Assembly (NCBI GenBank): GCA_027924585.1 | Contig: BSBM01001025.1 | Location: forward strand, 310,001 to 374,000 | Origin: Larix kaempferi | Taxonomy: Eukaryota > Streptophyta > Pinopsida > Pinales > Pinaceae | DNA length: 64,000 nt | Reading direction: 5' to 3' | In this document: one piece after another, positions 11,747 through 22,073 of the stretch | How positions within the stretch are numbered: position 1 is the first letter of the stretch | Layout of the letters: every line of letters starts with the position of its first letter | The notes under the pieces: model-generated | Told to the model about the DNA's origin: nothing | What the model saw: only the letters and a program-made list of their open reading frames with translations | Databases searched by the model: none | Made by a program: the position numbers and the translations under genes

Positions 11747-12361
11747 TAAGGGGGAGTGTTGAAATATTGTAACTTCTAAGAATATTATATTTGTACTTTA
11801 TTATTTCGGAGATGTTTCATTCCTCTGTGAAGGCCTTATTTTATATCTGGAGATGTTTATTCCTCCGTCAGAATGTGGTAACTTGGGTTATTAGACTTCC
11901 CTAGTGGGGGTCGGGCCTATATGTGTTATGTGGGTCAAAGGGTTATTATACCACCCTAGAGGGGTCGGCCCAATCAGTTGTAATGGGGTGTTTAACCCAG
12001 TGGTAAAGTTGGGGCCGACCTAGTTAATATAAAATACAAGTCGGAGATGTGTATAAATAGAGGAGGTGTGTTCCTCATTTAACACACATTGCACTCACTT
12101 GTGAATAGCGCATAAGTGAGAGAGAGATCTGCTGTGGAGGAGAAGGAGATCATGGTTGTGGATTACATATTTGTATTTGCTAGTCATCTATATTGAGGAA
12201 GCTTTGCTGGGTTTTCTTCCCCATGAGGGTTTCCTAGGATAAATCTGTGTCTCTTGTATTTTTTCTGTGCTTGTTGTTCTTTCAGTGATCCTGTATATGC
12301 TATTATTGTGAAATGGAATGTAATGCTGATATTTTTTGTCTTAGCATATTGAATCTTAACA
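11747..12361 (+). repeat. PPT and 3' LTR of Copia A
   Basis: The purine tract 'aagggggag' (to 11756) is followed by an LTR of 605 bp (11757-12361) with ends TGTTGAAATATT and CTTAACA. TATAAATA lies at 12052-12059. Two 'ggttatta' blocks upstream of it are shared with the C1/C2 LTRs. Right after 12361 the sequence changes abruptly to a gypsy integrase tail, which marks the insertion point (candidate TSD CTTTT at 12362-12366). Confidence 0.85.
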
Positions 12362-12811
12362 CTTTTCAAGCACGTGATATGATTTTTCTTCGTCTCCAGC
12401 CTTACAAGCAATCCTCCTTGAAACTCAAAGGGATTCATAAGCTCGCTCAAAGTTCTATGGGCCATATAGGATTCTTCAGAAGATTGGGTTTGTTGCTTAT
12501 AAGTTGGAACTTCCTCCTTTCCTCATTCATCTAGTATTTCATGTCTCTTGTCTAAAGAAAGTTCTTGGCACCAATATCAGAGGACAAACTATTTTGCCAG
12601 AACTATATAATGAAGGATCCATCCTTTTGGAGCCGGAGGCAGTCCTCAATAGGCCCACTCGTCAGCTTCACTCTCACTCTATCATAGAGGTCTTAATTCA
12701 ATGACACATAATGCAACCAGAGGATGCTACATGGGAACCACTCCTTCAGATTCAACAACAATTTCCACATCTAAAGCTTTGAGGACAAAGATTTTTCTAA
12801 GGGGGAGGTGA
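12362..12811 (+). pseudogene. Ty3/gypsy integrase C-terminus relic
   Basis: The end of a gypsy pol gene. It shows 'FLRLQPYKQSSLK' and, after a frame change, 'LPPFLIHLVFHVSCLKK', the conserved stretch after the integrase core. A chromodomain-like close follows, with 'EDATWEP', and then the purine tract 'aagggggagg'. Stops and frameshifts break it. The 5' part of the element lies beyond Copia A, outside the window. Confidence 0.85.
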
Positions 12812-13319
12812 TGTTAGAAACCCATGTCAACCCTTCTCTTTACTTTGTTAGTATATTGTTGCTGGATGCATATGCTTTGTAAGTCGTCCCGTAGTATTTC
12901 TTGATCCATAGTTTGTATTATTGTTTTTGGACGCATATGCTTTGTAAGTCATCCCGTAGTATTTGTTGATCCATAATTTGTATTGGCCCATGGTATTGAC
13001 CCATAGTATTTGCGCCTAGACTTAGTATATAAGTTTGTGTTGAGGCCAATGAAGGCACTGTGAAGTTATTTTGTATTGAGCTTTCTCAAAGGAGGTTCCC
13101 CCCTCGAAGTGGCCCGCGATCAATAAAAATATTATGTGATCTGATATATCATGTATTTCATCAATTAATTGTTGTAGGTTTTTCACAGATATGCACACAT
13201 TTTAGGCTTCCGTTCTACATAACTGAATGGAGTAAGAAGAGGAACATTTGAATCCATGTAGAAGTTGTTGTACCTGCAATAGAAAAATCTCAATACTTAG
13301 GAGGGGATCCACACTAACA
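12812..13319 (+). repeat. 3' LTR of the gypsy relic
   Basis: 508 bp with complementary ends TGTTAG...CTAACA, directly after the purine tract. An internal direct repeat of about 77 bp starts at the two copies of 'gcatatgctttgtaagtc' (12867 and 12943). The candidate TSD after the end is GATTC (13320-13324), untestable here. Confidence 0.8.
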
Positions 13320-13488
13320 GATTCGAACCATGTTTGATAGTAGGTGCATTCGGGAGAGCATCACACCCTGTATAGACTCCAATGGATTTCTCCAATGGCT
13401 TCAATGCAATAATTCTTCTCCACTACTTCTGGCACACCACTAAAACATTCTATTGGTTCGAATAATAACTCCAAGAGATCTGATACCA
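13320..13488 (-). other. Leader remnant of a - strand LTR element
   Basis: 169 bp between the gypsy LTR and a PBS-like site. On the - strand the PBS-like site (13488-13477) reads TGGTATCAGATC, next to an LTR end ...TTTTACA. This is the 5' start of another methionine-tRNA-primed element whose remainder is lost or beyond the nested block. Confidence 0.55.
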
Positions 13489-14771
13489 TGTAAAATCTCT
13501 ATCACAGTATGATCTAGCTACTATAGATACCTCACAATTCAAATATTTAACTTATTATGCAAGAAACAAGTGCATATACATTTTTGGAAAACAAATGATC
13601 AAAAACAAGGCATAAATGATCAAATATCAAGACAAATGATAAAAAACCAAGAAAGACAAATGATCAAATACCAGAGTTTATTAACTGACCAATGTTACAA
13701 TGAGTTTGGATCATCCTGATATAGAAATAGGAATAAATAGGATGCACTTGGAGTGTCCACACTTAGCTAGCTTAGATTGAGCCACAATCCACCCTAGGTT
13801 GACCAAATGGTTCCCAAATATCCCAAATAGGTACAAAATGACCATGTGAACATTGGGTGAGCATGGGAAGTCATAATTAGGTTCACACATGTGGAGGATA
13901 AGGTTGGGTGGAAGCTAGGTAGGCTAGGTTAGGCCAAAATAGCCAAAAGAGGGGCAAATGACTAGGTTCAATGCATGTGCGCCTATGGTCAAACCCAAAT
14001 CCATAAAACAGGGAAGGAAGGCACCTTAGGCATGCTGGTGGGAGAGAATCCAACAACTAGTTTGACCACCCTTGGCCGATACATTGTTATCTAGTTCACA
14101 CTTTCCCAAACAAGTTCTAGCTAACTAATAATAACCTTGTTCACACCTAGGTATGCAATTATTAACTAGATTAGCACCTAATAACCATCAATTAATTAAT
14201 GATTAAGGTACTAAGGTATAATATTTCTTTAACAACCTTATCTAATGAAATCCATGAGTTTTATAAAACTTTCCTTATGAAAAATTGTGCCAATATTAAT
14301 TGAATCACAACAAATTAAGTCCCTGAAATGACAATGTTGCATTGAAGGGAACTCCATTACATAATCATATGGAAATTTCAAAGAAACTGTGATATGGATT
14401 CAGTTTCTCCTATGTCTTAATTAGGATACTACTGAGACAAGAGTGGCTAGCTTTTCATGACAAGTCTTATGGAAGCATGACAAACTTGAAAGTGTAAATC
14501 TAGTTTTCGTGTGAAAAATAGTCGATGAGATTTTTTAATGTCATGTAAATATTTGTACTGTATTTGGGAAATTATATACAGTGACAAGATGGTTGTTTGG
14601 ATAAGTAGTTTTTATTTTTTCAATGATAAGCTAACATAATAATGACTATGCATCTATTTAACTAATATTCTAACCTAGTGGCATCCATGAAAATGAAAAT
14701 GAAACCATATATAAATCCTAAGGTATTGATGGATCCACTTAATGAAATCTGATTTTTAATCACCTCAACAA
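13489..14771 (-). repeat. Probable 5' LTR of a degraded element
   Basis: Begins TGTAAAATCTC next to the PBS-like site. The outer end is tentative; the sequence ...CCTCAACA near 14771 would give TGTTGAGG...TTTTACA on the - strand. A possible TATA-like 'tatttattcc' lies at about 13733 on that strand. There is no ORF and no second LTR for comparison, so the right boundary is uncertain. Confidence 0.4.
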
Positions 14772-14828
14772 CTACTCTCACTTAAGTGTTTGAAGAAAAT
14801 CCAATACCTAGGGTATTTCCTAAGTTCA

Positions 14829-14833
14829 ACTAA
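14829..14833. repeat. Target-site duplication ACTAA, left copy, for G
   Basis: ACTAA immediately before TGTAATACCCC and again at 51343-51347 after ...GACGTGACA. An exact 5-bp match 36.5 kb apart defines element G. Confidence 0.9.
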
Positions 14834-17232
14834 TGTAATACCCCTATTTTGACCCTTAGGGTTTATTGGCTTCAATGTAAATATGGTATAAATGCAATGT
14901 GTGTTTTACCTAGTGTGGAGCTCAAGGCCAAGGCCCCACTAGTGGATGCTTAGGTTTATTTGCACAGGAAAGTATTTGAAATTTTGATAATCCATGTGTT
15001 GTTAAGCCATGAGATATTGTAAATGATGTAATTATTAATTATTGCAATAAAATAACAAGAAAACTGGCTAAGGAGGCAACCAATGAGAAGGGGCCATGTG
15101 TATCCACTAGGGAGAGGTGAGATTGGAACCCATGCTTCCACATGTCAATTTGTGAACCCATTTGACTCCCATGCTGACATTTAATTCTGTTGTAAGAGGG
15201 TGGTTGAGAAAACCATTCCATGAAGTCAATGGAGTATGGAGCATCCCTGCGATCCTTATGGCAGAGTATGGTGTTGTTTTACTTGTCCCTTAAGCCACTC
15301 TACACTTGAGAATTTGCTCACCCTGATCCCTATCCCATTGTTGACCAACGAACCTCAAGATGCACACATTGCAGAGCCCAGACGTGAAGGAAAAAGAGAG
15401 AAATTGTGATTATGTGTATGCGCGAATTTGGAGAGCCGACGATACAAAGAAAGCCTGCGTAGGAAGTGAAGCTGGTTGTGAAACCCTTGGATCAAACCCT
15501 AAGATGAATTATAGAGTGTGAGAAGCTTAGTGAAGTCGTGAGAACACTTAGATATGTTTGCAGAGGACCGAGTTGCGAGACAGAGCTTCGGCTGCAACTT
15601 TAAGAAGAGCCCAACTTGAATAACAGATTTGAAGGCAAGACAAGGGTTGGATTTGCTTGATAAACCCATGAAGGCTGAAAGTATCATGAAAACAATAGTT
15701 TGTACCTTTCTATGCCCACCTTGAAGAGCACTGGAGGGAAGGTGCCTTGAGGGACTGTGCAGCAGAGAAGAGGGCCTTCCTTGTGTTGGGTGAGGTAGGT
15801 AATGTGGGTGCCATGTTTGCTGAGTGATATGCGATGCCTGTAGCTCTCTGATTGAGCTCACTGGATTAGCATCATCCTCCATGTTCCCTTGTATGCTTGA
15901 TAAACCCAAATGTATGTTGGCTTAGCATTGGGATGGAACCTTGATTGTGAGAGAGCCTATTTATCCCTCCTTAGTGGATACACATCCCAGCTTGGGGGTG
16001 GTCTCTTAGCTGAAAGAGTACAGTCTATATAGAGACCTAAGGTTGGGTGGAAAGTTGCTCTCACTTAGCCAGTTGCTTGGGCATATTCAGTTCAAAGATA
16101 AGTTCTCCTTGTGGTGTTAAATGATGATATTTCATGTGTTATGTCTATTTGTTATGTTCCAATATTTCAATGAATGGTTACATGAAAATGATCAGTAGTA
16201 AGGTTATGTATAACCCTGAGTATGAAGCAGATGCATGTTTGATTGTTTCATCAGTTGATTGTGTTAATGTGCTACTAATTTTGCATGTAGTAGAGGCATT
16301 GACTGGATTTAATGTCATTCATTATATCTATTTGTTAAACATTGTATACACATTTAGATGGATTGTATGGCCTTACCTGGACTTGGGGAAAGGAATGTGA
16401 TAGCCCCTGCTATGTTTAATGACCCTATGTGGGTCAGGTGAAGGGATAAGCCATGGCAGAGGGAAAATAGAGCTCCTTGCAGAAGGTTAATGAAGCATTG
16501 AGGGAGTTTGAGATATGATTCAGTTGGATAAATGGCCAATTTAGAGCACTCAGATGTGAAAGGGGAGCATACCAGTGTGTAGATCTCTCTAAGAGATTTC
16601 CAATGGTACCAGCCTTATCCAATTTGGCCTAAGAAGTTGGCAGGTGCAGGGGTATGTGGTTCTGACTTTCTGCATCCACAATGCGGATTGCGGAGGTCGG
16701 GGACCGACCCTTGGAATTGTGCGGTTAGACTTATGACTTTCTGCATCCGCAAAGCGGATTGCAGATTGCGGAAGTTGAAAGGTCTATTTCCACGGGGTTA
16801 GTGCATTGGATTTCTGACTTTCCACATCCGCAAGCGGATTGCAGATTGCGGGAGGTGATTTTTCCCGAGATTACAGAATGAAGTTTCTGATTTCTGACAT
16901 CGACAAACAGATTGCGAAATTACGGAGGAGTAATTTCTCCGTGACAACAATTTGAGGATTCTGAATTCCGAGTTCTGCATGTGGATTGTGGAATTGCGGA
17001 ATTCAGACGGGTAATTTCCGAGGCTGTGAATTAACTTCCAGATTTCAACTTCCGCATTGCAGATTGCGGAAGTTAGGATCGCTATTTATTCGGAAGGGTG
17101 AATTTGGCATTCCGATTCGCAAGTTCCACATGCGGATTGCAGACCACGGAATGTGAATTATGGATCGAAGGCCACTCCGGTTGAGTGTAAAATCAAAGTT
17201 AATTGTTGAAAAAAAATGTATTAGTGGTTTCT
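14834..17232 (+). repeat. 5' LTR of G, main part
   Basis: Matches the 3' LTR 48815-51250 throughout. It is cut at 17232 by solo LTR S; the last 41 bp of the LTR resume at 43012-43052. Open stretches in it, for example 15499-15909 on the - strand, are matched only by shorter or shifted ones in the other LTR and are not considered genes. Confidence 0.9.
16660..17170 (+). repeat. GCGGATTGCGG degenerate repeats in the G 5' LTR
   Basis: About seven irregular units of 60-90 bp, each with variants of 'gactttccgcatccgc' and 'gcggattgcagattgcgga'. Short inverted matches (TCCGCA/TGCGGA) recur in each. The same array is in the 3' LTR (50640-51240). Confidence 0.75.
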
Positions 17233-17377
17233 TGTTGGGCTACTACCTGGATCTTTAACTTTCTCTTACTGACTCGGGTTCGGCGCAGTTGTGGTCCAAC
17301 AAAACCCTTCTTCACCAAACCTTTCGGCAACAGTCTGCGAACAGAATGAGGTCTCACCGGAGGTGAAGCTTTGGGGG

Positions 17378-17403
17378 GGCTGTAGAAGCACGTTTCTACA
17401 GCC
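17378..17403. other. Perfect hairpin in solo LTR S
   Basis: Arms 'ggctgtagaa' (17378-17387) and 'ttctacagcc' (17394-17403) around a six-base loop. The related LTR has only a degenerate version near 63040-63060. Role unknown. Confidence 0.7.
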
Positions 17404-18066
17404 AGGTGATGCGCAGATAATAAAATCGTGAGCTACGGAAAGTTACACCTACTTCGCGTTTACTTCTTATGCTATAGCGCACACTAGTAATGCACACTTT
17501 GCAATGGCCACAATACAATATGACAACACAACTCCAGAATGCGCTTCTAAACAATCACACACTTTACAGACTTCGTTGACCTAGTGTTATTCCTATTATT
17601 TATGCTTTCAACATATTCCAAAATACTTGTACATTCAATTATACATGTCCATACTTAACATATTATTATCATCCATCATACATGTGAAAATACATATAAA
17701 AGGGATAACACACACAAACATGAACATAAACATAAGCAATCTCATAGATTCAATCACACAACACAAGTACTTACGTAGTTCACCCCCCGGATGGGAGCTA
17801 CATCCATGGGAATTGTTGTTTATATTAATGGGAAGGGTTCAATTGTTCCAGTCTGTGCACTTAGCTGCAGACTCGTCTCTCTACAATAGGTCTCTGCGCA
17901 CTCAGCTGCAGAGCCTTTTCCTCTATTCGTATCAATGTAAGATCTTCTATCTTATCAATAATACCTCTCAAAGATCAACAAAAATCAACCCTTCCCTTAC
18001 CAAATTTCCATTTTTATAGATCGTGCCCAAGGGTCACGTCTTTACAATCATTGTGGGACAAAATAC

Positions 18067-18071
18067 TATGC
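18067..18071. repeat. Target-site duplication TATGC, left copy, for U
   Basis: TATGC before TGTAATATCC; the exact partner is at 42525-42529. Confidence 0.9.
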
Positions 18072-20237
18072 TGTAATATCCTTGGAAATATTTAACCAAG
18101 ATATTAACTCAACTTCAAAAATTTTAATAAAATTCACTGGATAAATTTCTTAATAATTCTTTTAAACCAAGCAGGAGGTCAGTGATGGGGATGGAGACTA
18201 AATCTGAGTATGGTGGGATGAAATTTCAGTTCTGAAATTTGTATGGGGAAATGTGCAGCAGCAAATAATGACATCATAGGGAGATTCCTAAGCACAAAGC
18301 ACTGGGGCCATTTATGTTTCGGACATCAGCTACCGCTGAAGCCTACCGCAAAGCTTCCTTGGCGCACCAGCATATGCTTACTAGACTTGGTGGGTACAAA
18401 ACTGAGTTATGATAGTAATATAGGTTCAATGGACACAATGAGAAGCATTCAAAATGATTTGGGAAGAGTAGGAGTGGTTCGGAATTTTTAGGCCCTGTTG
18501 GGATGACAGAGCTAGTCAAAATGCAATATTTACAAAAAAGGGTTTAATCCACCCAAATTCTTTAAGTAGGGACTGATATAGCTAATATGATGTGTTATTG
18601 ACCTCCTACAACTTACAGAAAGTAAATATGACATTGAGAACAAATTTGACAGTCATTTTAGTGAAACTAGTAATTAAACAATGCTCAATGAGCTAGTCTT
18701 CTATTCTGAATTAAGTACTGACTTTATTTAAATATAAAACTCTATTATAAAATATTAGAGTGCTCTGATATAATGTAATTAGAAGAAGCAGGTCAAAATT
18801 TTACTCATTGAACTGATTTTGCACTCCTTTAATAGCTCCTCCTTAATACAATGAATTATAGGCTAGGAAACCCCCTCATAGAGCCACAAAATGACTGGAA
18901 GAAGAGAAGTAATGACCCAATATCTGTTCTGAAGGTGTAAGCTGATCTTCAACAGGTCTGAAACAAAGGATATGGCTGCACACTAATTCTATGGAAGAGT
19001 ATGGATAGCTATCCCCAGATCTTCTCTTCCTTATGGGAAAAACACCTCCAAATCTAGCTGTGGTTGTGAGAATGAAGGAGAAGAAGAGAATGGATTAGTT
19101 CTGAGAATTATTTATGATACTGGAAATCACTGTTGGCTAAACATAAGGCTCAACCAAACCTCCATCATTTCTTGGGCGTATTCACTAGAGCATTCATCTT
19201 CAACTTGAGAAACTTCACCAAAACTAGCTAGAATTTCACTGAATGAGAGATTTTTTCTTGGAACTGACTGTATGACTTCATTGTTGAATTGATCTGAATG
19301 TTATTGGCTGTAGCATCATGTTATGGACCTGCATAACACTCATAATAAACTCACATGGCCTTTTGGCACATCTCCCAAGTAAACTTGTTGAGGCGCATCA
19401 CTCAACTAGAGAGGCTTAGAGCTCTCAAACCAAAATTGCAAATGACAAAAGTTGTCAAATGGAGTTGGTTGGATTCTTTTATAAACTTCATGATGACCTG
19501 CTGAGCAATTTCTTGGCTTGGTGACCTGTGAGAGTAGGTTACCCACTTACCCATTCTACTCCAAAGCCATGAGGGTGCATTTCTTGAGGAGAATAGCAAC
19601 TTCTGAGCTTTCAAAACTTTCTTTCCTTCACCTCCTTCACTGAATTTGGGCAAGTGCGCTTTAGGTAGCTTTTCTGGTTGTTTATATTTTCTTTCTGAAA
19701 TATTTTCTGAATCTTTCCACTTTCTTTACTTTCCTCTTTCCTGCTTTTGTCTGATTTTTCCAGCTTTTGTCAGTTTCCTTTCTGGGTTCATCTTGCCAAC
19801 TTGTCTCCACTAGATTCCTTAACGTTTCTGAGATTTATCACTTAAGCAAGTTTGGCCTACTTGACCAATTCGAATTTTCCTATCCAAGTCATCAACCACT
19901 TGGCACATTTATTAGTAATAAACATTTAAATGACAATAATACAACTCATAAATAATTTAGCTAAGCAATTAATTAATTATCCAGTAATTAATTAACTACT
20001 ATGGTGTAATTGCCTCAAAAATTCCCCAATTAATTAATTTCTCAATTAATTAATAAATCACCTTCGCACTTGAATTGGGGGTTAATGACTTCATGGGATC
20101 CCCTCCTTATCCATTTAATTCCTCAAATTCACCCTTAGGAATCTTCCTTCATCCCTCCATTAATTATTTAATTAATGCCTAGATGACTTAGGCTAAAATC
20201 ATCCCCATGGACCATAGAAAAATTTGGGAACATGACA
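18072..20237 (-). repeat. 3' LTR of U
   Basis: 2,166 bp, TGTCATGTTCCC...ATATTACA on the - strand. Many scattered differences from the right LTR mark U as older than T2. An 82-codon + strand ORF at 18243-18491 recurs at 40531-40779 only because LTRs are duplicates. Confidence 0.92.
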
Positions 20238-20746
20238 GTCCTCCCTTCCTAAGATTGCTTGTCCTCAAGCAATGTCAGGATTCCACCAAGCTTTTGCTGC
20301 ACCAAATTTGATTATCATTTTCCCCATCCATTATACAATCTATAAATTAAAATTGGGCCTTCAGGAAAAAATGTCTATGTAAAACAAACCGCATTGTAAT
20401 TTATATCTTCCATTAGCCAACAAATGAATAGAATTTTAACCCAGTTAGGATAGCTGAGTAGAATTCCTGGGTCCCACTGTTTCTCCTGCAAGGAGCATAA
20501 TTCTCCTGTCATCTTTGGAAATCTGTCACTCAAGTGTATGCCAGGATCCCAAAGTATCAACTGCATTTTCCCCATCATCAGAATAATTTTAAAGGATCTG
20601 TCATCAAACATGTGCCTTTTCATCTAGGGAATAACTGCCAGGGCATTGCTTCCAACCAAACCAACTAGGGAGAAGAATGTCTCTTCCATTGAAAACATCC
20701 AATGGCTCAACTCTCTACCATTGGAGAAAATTTTCAAGCATCCCTC
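20238..20746 (-). other. PPT and 3' untranslated region of U
   Basis: The PPT on the - strand reads 'aggaagggaggac' (20250-20238), directly before the LTR. Next to it is a perfect hairpin, 'attgcttg' (20254-20261) and 'caagcaat' (20266-20273). The phrase TTGAGGACAAGCAAT on the - strand resembles what is often seen just before the PPT in gypsy elements. No ORF. Confidence 0.8.
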
Positions 20747-21060
20747 CTAGCATGTGGATTCCCTCCACATAGGCCAACCTATGCAAGTAAAATGTTCCAT
20801 TAATTTAACTTGGCAACTTGCCTGCTTAGCTTCCTTCCCTTGACCATAAGCATAAAAAATTTTGCAACAAAGTTTCATGCTTGTTAGGTAAGATTTCACC
20901 CAATCCATATGTGGATGAGTGACATCAAATGGATGCAAAATATACTTTTGCTTCTGCTCACAATTCAAGACAATGTCAGTTATAATAAGAAATTTATTGC
21001 AAAAACAAGTGAACTTTTTACCTTCCAGATTTTCTTTTCTAGTGAGGCCTCTATCCATCC
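20747..21060 (-). pseudogene. U ORF, C-terminal segment
   Basis: The last 104 codons of the U ORF, ending at a stop at 20747. It is basic and Cys/Trp-rich, with a Cys pair 'CFC' and the closing 'IGWPMWRESTC'. No known domain recognised. When T1 and one TSD copy are removed, codon 30117+21060+21059 (Trp) joins it in frame to 30120-30965. Without that joining it would look like a stray 103-codon ORF. Confidence 0.7.
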
Positions 21061-21065
21061 ATCTG
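21061..21065. repeat. Target-site duplication ATCTG, left copy, for T1
   Basis: ATCTG before TGTTATACC; the exact partner is at 30117-30121. Confidence 0.9.
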
Positions 21066-22049
21066 TGTTATACCTTAATATTACAAATTACGCATTAGTG
21101 TCGCATCCTTGCACTAGCAACCTAAACGACAGTTCCCCTTAAAGATCATATAAACATCCAGAGTGAAAATCATTGACTGAACTCTGAAAGAAACCATCTC
21201 ACCTGCCATGTGTCACCCAGATAGACTTTATCTGAGGATACTACCGCGCTCTGCACATCTACTGGGGCGCGGTAGTCATCACTACCGCGCGTTGCTCCTC
21301 CTATGGGGCGTGGTACTACCACTCTATGATCAGTCTTAGGGGCGTGGTAGTCCAAAATTAACCTTTTTCCTTGGATTTTGGGATCTTTACTTTCAAGAGA
21401 TATCATTGGGATTGCCACCTCTGATTCGATCTCAACTCCCCTCTCTGTTTAGCTGGCCTGATCCACTAAACACTCCATAGATCCACACTTCTCTCTTGTT
21501 GGTTAACCTTCCCACATGCTATAAGAGAGAGGTCTTCCATGAGCCAAAGGGAGGACTTTTGGGGTACCAAACCTATGATCTTAGGACTTCTACAGAGATA
21601 ACTAGAGGTGGAAGCACTTGGAACTGGAGGATTGGCTTGGGCATTAAGCAACGTTTGTAAGCACTTTTCAAGCTTCTTAATAAGATAAATTGTCTTGTTT
21701 TTCCCATTTCATGTGTATTGTATGAATCTTTGATATGAAATGTATCTAGTTTAGATTTGAACTTAACCTTTGCTTCAAAGTATTTGGAAGATTGTATGCT
21801 TGTCATTTGTTTGATTTCAACAGATTCTACATTGGAGCTTCGTGATCAAGAATTATAAGCGGGACAAACATCGAATTGGAAGGTAAGTTACATCTTTCAT
21901 CTCTTCTGAATACATTCAATCTTGTTGTGAAGATTAGTTTAGGAACTCAAGGTAGCATTTGTTTCCTTTTTGTCTTAGTATAGAGTCAGTACATCCTGCT
22001 TTATCCTAAGAGAGTTTCTACCTATCCGTAGGGAGAAATATCTACAACA
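21066..22049 (+). repeat. 5' LTR of T1
   Basis: 984 bp, TGTTATACC...TCTACAACA. It contains paired 'ctaccgcgc' and 'gcggtagt' motifs near 21240-21350; the right LTR lacks about 40 bp of this stretch. Confidence 0.92.
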
Positions 22050-22054
22050 AAAAT

Positions 22055-22073
22055 TGGCGACTCCACTGGGGAA
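22055..22073 (+). other. Primer-binding site of T1
   Basis: TGGCGACTCCACTGGGGAA, five bases after the LTR. T2 has the same site with CGCTGG instead of CACTGG. The tRNA species was not checked. Confidence 0.85.

Larger units (their letters stand above)
1..12361 (+). mobile_element. Copia LTR retrotransposon A, 5' end outside window
   Basis: A degraded Ty1/Copia element. The window opens inside its leader: the first 130 bases resemble the C2 leader near 32620-32760 and the C1 leader near 9760-9900 (opposite strand). Then come reverse transcriptase/RNase H remains (about 1440-2930), tandem arrays (2940-4470) and, after the C1 insertion (4636-11647), a short 3' tail with a purine tract and the 3' LTR (11757-12361). 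The 5' LTR and PBS lie upstream, so its TSD cannot be tested. Its LTR differs in sequence from those of C1 and C2 but shares the TATAAATA promoter and the repeated 'ggttattagaccaccct' type block, so the families are related. Confidence 0.85.

Noticed and set aside
15499-15909. 136-codon - strand ORF
   Set aside because: It is in the G 5' LTR; the 3' LTR counterpart (49347-49661) is shorter and shifted, so it is not conserved.
18243-18491. 82-codon + strand ORF present twice (also 40531-40779)
   Set aside because: Both copies lie at the same place in the two LTRs of U, so the conservation is just LTR duplication; several residues and the flanks drift freely.
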